Assembly: GCA_030849065.1 (NCBI GenBank)
Contig: JASAON010001452.1
Coordinates: forward strand, 1 to 31,271
DNA length: 31,271 nt
Direction: 5' to 3'
From: Jaenimonas drosophilae
Lineage: Eukaryota; Euglenozoa; Kinetoplastea; Trypanosomatida; Trypanosomatidae
The notes below the pieces were generated by a model. It saw only the letters and a list, made by a program, of their open reading frames with translations, was not told where the DNA came from and did no database searches. Positions 1-5,580 of the stretch are shown piece by piece. Both the position numbers and the translations under genes were made by a program. Every line of letters starts with the position of its first letter. Within the stretch, counting starts at the first letter, position 1.

Positions 1-1068
1 TTTGATGTGCCACTGCGTTGTATCTCTGGGGTGCATCTCTCCTTGGGCAGTCTTCACATTGCCTTTGACGTGGAGCATGTTGGCGGTCGTGCGGAGACGA
101 AGGAGGTGGCACAAGACAGCGTACATGCCGCTGAGTTTCCAGAAGTACGTGCGCTCTATGCTCGTGCTCGTGGAGAGGCTGCGCGTGTGGTGGCTTCCTC
201 CTCTCTGGATGGCAGTCTCAATGACTTGTTGGCCGCCTTGCGCCGTTGTGTGCGTTGCCGTGAAGCGCGGGTCGGAAAGTGTAGAACTGACTCGCATGAG
301 CTGACGGACCGTGTGGCGGTGGCGAACGCTGCCGCAACGAAGGTTGTCCTGGGTCAAGGTGGTGAGCTCCAAAAGGAGGTTGTTGCTCTTGTGGAGCGGC
401 TGCACCAAGACGGGGAGCTCAACCTTCCTCAGCCGGGCGAGGTGGGCGGGTCGGGGTGGTTGTCTGAGGTGTCCAGCGACCCCCGTACGTTGCCCATCCG
501 CACGCAGCTGCGTCGGATTGTGCGCGCCATAAGCGCCCGCGAGGCGAGTTGGGCCGGTGAGGTGGAGCGCATGCAACAGGAGCAAGATTTTGCGCAGGAG
601 GAGCGGCAGGCCGCGGACCACGCACTCATTCCATGCGAGGGGCAATGGTCGGTGGAGGAGACGGAGGCCTGCGAGGATGAGGTATTAGGGGAGGCGTGGA
701 AGCTGGGTGAGCAGCGTTGTGCCGAAGCCCGTGCGTCGCGAGATGGTCTGGGGCAGGAGCTCGTGCAGGTGGAGCAGCAACTGCGCAACGCCGTGGAGGC
801 GGAGTCCGCCGAGGCCGCCGCGGTCTGGGCGTCGCTGAAGTCGTGCGACGTCATGTGCGCGGAGGCGGAGCAGCGCCGTGTGCCACCAGAGCTCCGCGAT
901 GCTGCGCAGAAGCTGTGGCTGGACCTTCTCGATCAGGCCCTGAAAGGGGAGGCGGCGGCGGCGGCGGCCGGTCGTGGCAGCCTCCGCGACTTGTGGCACC
1001 GTCTCGTCTTCAGCGGCGTGCTTCTCGCTGGTGTTGCCACACTTCAGTACAAGACGTACAGTGTGTAG
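1..1068 (+). CDS. C-terminal part of a tail-anchored, coiled-coil-like hypothetical protein (5' end outside window)
   Basis: The frame is open from the first base to a TAG at 1066-1068, giving 355 residues, so the true start lies upstream. I do not recognise the protein. The visible part is rich in Glu, Ala, Arg and Gln with long charged stretches (about residues 170-320), as expected of coiled coil, and has an Ala run near residue 318. The last 25 residues hold one hydrophobic segment (about 335-350) ending in LQYKTYSV, so the protein is probably tail-anchored with its bulk in the cytosol. The tail resembles that of the next gene, where both carry a G-[VI]-A-x-L-[QR]-Y-K pattern. Third-position G/C bias matches the other genes here. 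The N-terminus, where the 60-residue block of the neighbouring family might sit, is not visible, so membership in that family cannot be judged. Confidence 0.8.
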   Translation, partial: FDVPLRCISGVHLSLGSLHIAFDVEHVGGRAETKEVAQDSVHAAEFPEVRALYARARGEAARVVASSSLDGSLNDLLAALRRCVRCREARVGKCRTDSHELTDRVAVANAAATKVVLGQGGELQKEVVALVERLHQDGELNLPQPGEVGGSGWLSEVSSDPRTLPIRTQLRRIVRAISAREASWAGEVERMQQEQDFAQEERQAADHALIPCEGQWSVEETEACEDEVLGEAWKLGEQRCAEARASRDGLGQELVQVEQQLRNAVEAESAEAAAVWASLKSCDVMCAEAEQRRVPPELRDAAQKLWLDLLDQALKGEAAAAAAGRGSLRDLWHRLVFSGVLLAGVATLQYKTYSV

Positions 1069-1245
1069 GAGGGCCTACAATGTATCTGTCTGTCAGCGGT
1101 GTGTGTGCGTGTTGGGAGAGAGGAAGTAGCTAGGAGGATGTGTGGCTGAGTGTGTGAGCCCGTATATAGGCCCCTCTAGTGGCTGCGCCAGCCGTCAAGC
1201 ATCCATTTCTCTCCTCCCTTTCATGCATATGTGTTGCCTGTGCGA

Positions 1246-1267
1246 GTGTGTGTGTGTGTGTGTGTGT
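1246..1267. repeat. (GT)11 microsatellite
   Basis: Uninterrupted GT dinucleotide run in the intergenic region. Confidence 0.95.
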
Positions 1268-1486
1268 TTTGTTGTTGGCAGATGGTGCGTGGTTGTGTGT
1301 CTCTCTCTCTCTTCCATCCCCACAATTCTATATCCTTATATCTGTGTGGGAGGAAACAAGGGAGGCTCATGCATGTCCGCACGGAAGCACCTCCACCACC
1401 ATCAACAGCATCGCCACTTATCACTTCTGTTTTTTTCTCTCTTGTCGGATGTGTCCCCGCAGACGGCGCACTTCTCATCCGTCATG

Positions 1487-1506
1487 ACAACAACAACAAC
1501 AACAAC
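1487..1506. repeat. (CAA)n trinucleotide run
   Basis: CAA/ACA run. Similar runs recur at 3545-3566, 5531-5542 and 10046-10060, all outside coding sequence. Confidence 0.9.
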
Positions 1507-1716
1507 GAGTACGTCGCTTCAACCTCTACGGAAAACTGGTACCCCCCCCCATGTGGTTCATCCCACAAAAGAACCTGCCCAACGCGTATATGTCTCTGTG
1601 ATTGACCAGACTACCACACCACATCTTGTATCTTTTCTTAACCCTCATGTACCCCCCACACCACACACACACACACATCTATACAGGCCTTCTCCCAAGT
1701 AGGACGCACACCGACG

Positions 1717-1776
1717 GGGTCTTCTTCAGCTTTCCCCATCTCCACACGAGCCCTACACGAGGTCCTCCCTCCTCAG
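1717..1776 (+). promoter_or_regulatory. Putative polypyrimidine tract and trans-splice acceptor for the gene at 1822
   Basis: Pyrimidine-rich stretches end in AG at 1728-1729 and again at 1775-1776. From either AG the first ATG downstream is 1822, the start chosen for the next gene. The role is inferred from kinetoplastid gene organisation, and the exact acceptor needs spliced-leader reads. Confidence 0.5.
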
Positions 1777-1821
1777 CCAAGCCCGCCTCCCCTCACCCAC
1801 TCTGTGTGTTTGCGTGCGTCA

Positions 1822-2919
1822 ATGATCCCCGCCCTCTCCACACGCAACCCCAAGCTCACTCCTACCGTCATTGCCAAGAGCGGTGGACGACGACGGAAGC
1901 GGCGTTTCCAGCCCAATGAGGAGGAGTCGGAGCAGCCAACAACGGCAGCGGCATGCAGCGCAACACCACGTCAGCTGGACGCCACCCTGGCCGCCGTCCC
2001 GCACCTCGACGGATACGGCGACCCACAGGCATCCTCCCCCTCTCCCTCATCCTCTGCCTCGGGTCAGGCGATGAGTGGGGCCTCGCTGCCTGCGGCCGGC
2101 CAATCCGCCAGCTCCTCACGCAAAGTGCGCACCGAGATCGTCCCGGCGACGCCGGAGATGGCCAACTTCCTCGCTAAGGTGGCCTCCAACGCCGTCAAGG
2201 ACAAGCACGCCGAGGCACGCTTGGTACGGCAGCGCCTCTTTGGTCAGGAGGATATGGCACGCATCATGTTGATGGAGGACGAGGACGATGAGCTGACGGA
2301 GCTTTATGAACGTTACCGTCGTGGGCGGACCTTCTCGGCCTCTCCAGAGCCCGAGAGGGTGGTGGAGCAGCCGCCATCTCCGCCGCCGGCCCCACGTCGG
2401 TCCACCTCCGTTGCCACACAAACCACGACGCCGATGCCGGAGTTTTTGCCGCCCAATGCGGAAATGATGGCTGCATGGAACATGAAGAACACGTCCAAGG
2501 GAGGTCGTGGGTCCTCCACCTCTCCCTCCTCCACCCCGACCACGGCGGTGGAGGAGGTGGGGACGACGGGTGCCGCCACCACTGCCAAGAACAAGAAGGC
2601 CAAGAAGGCGACGCCATCGCCAGCCACGACGGCCAAGTCCCCCGCCACCTCGCCCACGTCAAGCCAGCCACCAGCCAAGGCCAACAAGAAGAAGTCTGTA
2701 TCTCCTTCCGCAGCAGTGGAGCCAGTCCCTAAGACAGTGGCAGCAACCAAGAGCCAGACCAAGGCCGTGGCCCAGTCGGGAGAGGTGTCCGTGAGCTTCT
2801 TCAAGGGCCTCCTCCAGGTGCTCGTCTTGACGGCGTTGGTGGTGATGGGCATCGCGGGTCTGCGCTACAAGGAGGCCATCATGGTGTTGGGAAGTGAGAT
2901 GATGGCTGCGTACTCATAG
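1822..2919 (+). CDS. TPEM/TQT-family protein 1, single C-terminal membrane anchor
   Basis: This is a 365-residue protein of unknown function. ATG 1822 is the first ATG after the likely splice acceptor; an upstream in-frame GTG at 1804 is not a plausible start. A basic, low-complexity N-terminus (GGRRRKRR near residue 21) leads to a 60-residue block at residues 110-169 (2149-2328). The block starts TPEMANF and includes QEDMAR and an acidic MEDEDDE; it is shared without gaps with the next two genes. A Pro/Ser-rich linker carries a TQT motif at residues 199-201. A long Ser/Thr/Lys/Pro-rich, probably disordered region follows, then one membrane helix (about 329-347) and a short tail. The topology suggests a cytosolic protein anchored to a membrane by its C-terminus. 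The tail resembles that of the gene upstream. I know no named family for it. Confidence 0.88.
   Translation: MIPALSTRNPKLTPTVIAKSGGRRRKRRFQPNEEESEQPTTAAACSATPRQLDATLAAVPHLDGYGDPQASSPSPSSSASGQAMSGASLPAAGQSASSSRKVRTEIVPATPEMANFLAKVASNAVKDKHAEARLVRQRLFGQEDMARIMLMEDEDDELTELYERYRRGRTFSASPEPERVVEQPPSPPPAPRRSTSVATQTTTPMPEFLPPNAEMMAAWNMKNTSKGGRGSSTSPSSTPTTAVEEVGTTGAATTAKNKKAKKATPSPATTAKSPATSPTSSQPPAKANKKKSVSPSAAVEPVPKTVAATKSQTKAVAQSGEVSVSFFKGLLQVLVLTALVVMGIAGLRYKEAIMVLGSEMMAAYS
2149..2328 (+). other. Shared 60-residue block, copy 1
   Basis: Residues 110-169 of the gene at 1822. By hand count it aligns without gaps to copy 2 (24 of 60 identical) and copy 3 (26 of 60). Fixed features are P-E-[MI]-A at positions 2-5, an R-x-R-L or equivalent at 27-30, E34, R38 and an acidic E-D-E at 43-45. 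Confidence 0.85.
2416..2424 (+). other. TQT motif, possible LC8-docking site (protein 1)
   Basis: Thr-Gln-Thr at residues 199-201 inside a Pro/Ser-rich, probably disordered segment (local sequence SVATQTTTP). TQT is the core of the canonical dynein light chain LC8-binding motif. Binding is inferred, not shown. Confidence 0.45.
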
Positions 2920-3544
2920 GAGAGGTGGCCACGCGCACAGTGGTGTGGAGAAGGGCGTCCCGCCCCACAATGATTGGTTGGGAAGAGAGTGGGGGGTGGC
3001 ACATGCAGCAAATGTCGTGGTGTGCTGCCACGTCACTGCGGAGTGCCGTTCTCACCCACATTTTCTTCCTCCATCCTCACCTATTCTTGCTTGTTTTTTT
3101 TTTCTGGGGTTTATTATTCCTTCCTTTGATGGGTGCAAAACAGTGTTGGAGCGGTGTCGGGGGAGTATGCGCGGGGAGGAGACTGGCCAATGACGGTCAA
3201 CGAGCTCCGCCCCATTACCCTCACGTACGCACGCAACAGCATCATACAATATCATCCATTCATTCAGCCGGTTGTGCAGCTCAAGAAAAAAAAGAAGCGA
3301 AATATATCATCAGCCTGGGCCCTGAGAGAGGGGAGAGATGCCGCGTGGGGGATATAGAGGGGTCATGCAGCTCACCATGCTCAATGTTGGTGCTGTGCTA
3401 AACTTTTTGGCTCAAACTTTTTGAAAAAAAAATGCTTCATCGCCTTATGGTGTCCGGTACACGTGGCTGCGCGGTCTTAGTCAGCCAGCGCAAAAAAAAA
3501 AAAAGGTGGATGACGCTGCCACTAACCCTCTCTACCCCCATACA

Positions 3545-3566
3545 CAACAACAACAACAACAACAAC
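3545..3566. repeat. (CAA)7 trinucleotide run
   Basis: Uninterrupted CAA run in the gap between the first two TPEM-family genes. Confidence 0.9.
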
Positions 3567-3980
3567 GCACTGCCACATACAAATTGCACACAGAATGAAG
3601 ATGATGATGAAGAGATCAACCATGTGTGCCTAGGCTATCCCCTTGGCACTCATTGAATTCCAATCATCATACATGCCACGAATAACCGTAGGGGGCCATC
3701 GCGTCTTCTCGCAACACACGCACGCACACACACACATTTGCACGCACCACACGCGTTCATCATTGCACGGCCATACCTCTGTGCCTGTGTGTTGGGGTGG
3801 TTGTGGCTGTGTGAGCTTTGGGGAAAGACGGGCCACGATGATCCTTCCTCATCGATGGGTAGATTGAGCATCGAAGGATACTCATAAATTGACGTGAGCG
3901 GGAAGAAGGGTAGTGGTCTTGGTAGTATGAGCTGATGTGCGGTGTTTTTTTTTCTTTTTGGATGAATCAGTTCATATCGT

Positions 3981-4083
3981 TGCTCCTCTTCTTTTCTTCT
4001 TCTTCGTCTTGGTGTTGTGCAGTCACATGGTAGCACACTTCATTGGCTTCAACCTCTTATCATCCACACACACACACACACAG
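3981..4083 (+). promoter_or_regulatory. Putative polypyrimidine tract and trans-splice acceptor for the gene at 4130
   Basis: A strong CT-rich tract spans about 3981-4010, with candidate AGs at 4021-4022 and, after a (CA)n run, at 4082-4083. Use of 4021 would leave an out-of-frame ATG at 4027 that opens a frame overlapping the real start. Use of 4082 makes ATG 4130 the first ATG, so the later site is preferred. Confidence 0.45.
4065..4082. repeat. (CA)9 microsatellite
   Basis: CA run ending in CAG 47 bases before the start codon of the next gene; it may form part of the acceptor region. Confidence 0.9.
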
Positions 4084-4129
4084 ATTGTGAGACCTACTCT
4101 CGCCGTGAAGCAGAAGCACAACAGCCTCC

Positions 4130-4801
4130 ATGAGCGCTCCAGCAATACCCCTGACGGTGGCCATCATGGGCAAGCCGGAGGAGGAGGACCACGACCTCGA
4201 CCCCGCCCCACCCCTCGCCGGCACACCGATACGCACACCAACACGTGAGCCTTCAGGAGAGACCCTCGTGGGCTTCACAGCCCTGCCCCCGCCCGAGATT
4301 GCAGAATACCTCGCGCAGGTTGCCGTGGATGCCGAGCATGACGATGCCGAAGAAGAAAAGCGCCAACGAGACCGCCTTGAGAGCAAGGAAGAGACAGGCC
4401 GCATCTTCATTATGGAGGATGAGGAGGAGGAGCTCGCCGACGTGTACGCGGATCATCGGCGGGAGAAGATGGCCTTGATGGCCAATGGGGCAGCGGAAGT
4501 TACTGGGTGCCACACACCCGCTCCGCCACCCGTGAAGATCTCGGCCATGTCCATGGCGTGTTGCAGCACACAGACCACCCCGCGAGATGCCTCATCGCAG
4601 TCTCCCGGACGTTCCGACAGCCTCGCAGTCATCACCCCACGTCCATTGGCAACCCCCCGGACGCGCACCAACGCCAACAAGGGCGGAAGTGGTGCGTGGT
4701 GGTGGAGTGCGATCGTTGCCTCACTCACCCTACTCTTGTACTTGATTCAGGTGCTGCGTCGTGGCAGGATCTCGCGCGCACCACTTCCCATCCAGGCGTA
4801 G
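4130..4801 (+). CDS. TPEM/TQT-family protein 2, single C-terminal membrane anchor
   Basis: This is a 223-residue protein, the smallest of the three-gene family and of unknown function. It starts MSAPAIPL at the first ATG after the preferred acceptor. The shared block covers residues 54-113 (4289-4468); it begins PPEIAEY and has its acidic core as IMEDEEEEL. A TQT motif follows at residues 147-149 in a Ser/Cys/Pro-containing linker. The C-terminus has one hydrophobic helix (about 189-208, beginning AWWWSAIV) and a short basic tail with LRRGR. The basic residues after the helix, and no signal peptide, could suit either orientation, but tail-anchoring with the block in the cytosol fits best. Compared with protein 1, the low-complexity regions are much shorter, while order and spacing of block, TQT and membrane helix are kept. 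This argues for tandem duplication and divergence. Confidence 0.87.
   Translation: MSAPAIPLTVAIMGKPEEEDHDLDPAPPLAGTPIRTPTREPSGETLVGFTALPPPEIAEYLAQVAVDAEHDDAEEEKRQRDRLESKEETGRIFIMEDEEEELADVYADHRREKMALMANGAAEVTGCHTPAPPPVKISAMSMACCSTQTTPRDASSQSPGRSDSLAVITPRPLATPRTRTNANKGGSGAWWWSAIVASLTLLLYLIQVLRRGRISRAPLPIQA
4289..4468 (+). other. Shared 60-residue block, copy 2
   Basis: Residues 54-113 of the gene at 4130, aligning without gaps to copies 1 and 3. It keeps P-E-I-A at positions 2-5, R27, R29, L30, E34, R38 and the acidic core at 43-48. Confidence 0.85.
4568..4576 (+). other. TQT motif, possible LC8-docking site (protein 2)
   Basis: Thr-Gln-Thr at residues 147-149 (local sequence CCSTQTTPR), 33 residues after the shared block. 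LC8 binding is inferred from the motif core and its conservation in the three paralogues. Confidence 0.45.
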
Positions 4802-5250
4802 ACGCTCTCCCCGGTGGTGGGAGTGAGTGTGCGTATCTGATGTAGCCGCCGTGGGGCGGTGGGAGGATTCTTCTTTACACACCGCCATGAACGGATGGCG
4901 TGTGGGACAAGAGAGGTCCAACAACACCACACACCATCAGCTGCTCCTTGTCATGGCGCACATGCTGCTATTCATTGATTCTTAGTGTGAGGCTCAACGA
5001 GGTGCTGTTGGTGTGTTGCGGCAGAGTCATCCAACAACACCACCAACTTCACTGCCGAAGAACACAACCAAAAAAAAACAAATAAATGAGCAAAAGAAAC
5101 TCAACACGCACATACGCACACCGACACACTTGGTAGACGGCCACAGATGGCCCATGGAATCTTCCTCTATCGCCCCAATGATCCTCATAGCATCAACGTT
5201 GTTGGTGCGTGGGCCCACGTCCACGAACACACATGTACGTGAGACCTCTA

Positions 5251-5268
5251 CACACACACACACACACA
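5251..5268. repeat. (CA)9 microsatellite
   Basis: Uninterrupted CA run upstream of the third TPEM-family gene. Confidence 0.9.
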
Positions 5269-5491
5269 TGCCATCCTCTTCCTTCTTCATGATTGTTTTG
5301 TTGTCTTTCTTTGTGTCTGAAACTAGTACGTGTGAGATATACGCACAACTTGCGGCAGCCTCTTCACTCCTTGTGTGAGAGTGGCCTGTGCGCTCCTCGG
5401 ACACAATCCTCCCAGACACACAAGCTACTAGGGGCAACGGAGATTGATTCGTCGGACGGAAGAGAAAAAAAAAACGGTGGAAAGGGTGAAG

Positions 5492-5542
5492 CCTGTTGTT
5501 GTCTTCCCTTTCATCACCAAGACCAAGGAACAACAACAACAA
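5492..5542 (+). promoter_or_regulatory. Putative trans-splice acceptor and CAA-rich leader for the gene at 5581
   Basis: A pyrimidine-rich tract at 5492-5515 ends in AG at 5520-5521. The predicted leader then holds a CAA run at about 5531-5542 and no ATG before 5581. A second, earlier candidate is the tract at 5272-5318. Confidence 0.5.
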
Positions 5543-5580
5543 GATTCATTCATCATCCACGTTGAGGTGTGTGTGCCGGC

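Larger units (their letters stand above)
1069..1821. other. Intergenic region between the partial gene and the first TPEM-family gene
   Basis: This stretch holds no convincing gene. It contains a (GT)11 run at 1246-1267, a TC run near 1300-1313, a (CAA)n run at 1487-1506 and a (CA)n run at 1662-1677. Pyrimidine-rich sequence from about 1717 leads to two candidate AG splice acceptors. Open frames here translate the simple repeats and show no coding bias. Confidence 0.7.
2920..4129. other. Intergenic region between TPEM-family genes 1 and 2
   Basis: About 1.2 kb with no convincing gene. It holds poly-T near 3093-3102, A-rich runs near 3284-3298 and 3424-3432, a direct repeat of AAACTTTTTG at about 3400 and 3415, a 13-base A run near 3492-3504, a (CAA)n run at 3545-3566, CA-rich sequence near 3715-3740, and T/C-rich tracts from 3940 to 4010 that precede the next gene. 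Small open frames here are repeat-derived and lack the coding bias of the real genes. Confidence 0.7.
4802..5580. other. Intergenic region between TPEM-family genes 2 and 3
   Basis: No gene is apparent. It contains A-rich runs near 5068-5090 and 5465-5474, a (CA)n run at 5251-5268, T/C-rich sequence at 5272-5318 and a second pyrimidine-rich tract at 5492-5515 that leads to the likely splice acceptor, followed by a CAA run. Confidence 0.7.

Noticed and set aside
1142..1702. Open frame of 186 codons between the first two genes
   Set aside because: Its translation is made of simple repeats and pyrimidine tracts, has no recognisable domain, and lies where a UTR and splice signals are expected.
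2925..3401. Open frame of 158 codons after the first TPEM-family gene
   Set aside because: Codon use is unlike the real genes, it spans poly-T and poly-A runs, and other frames are open over parts of it.
5027..5542. Minus-strand open frame of 171 codons
   Set aside because: It is derived from CA and T/C-rich tracts read backwards, with repeated Cys-Val and Phe stretches, and it is the only candidate that would break the single-strand gene order.
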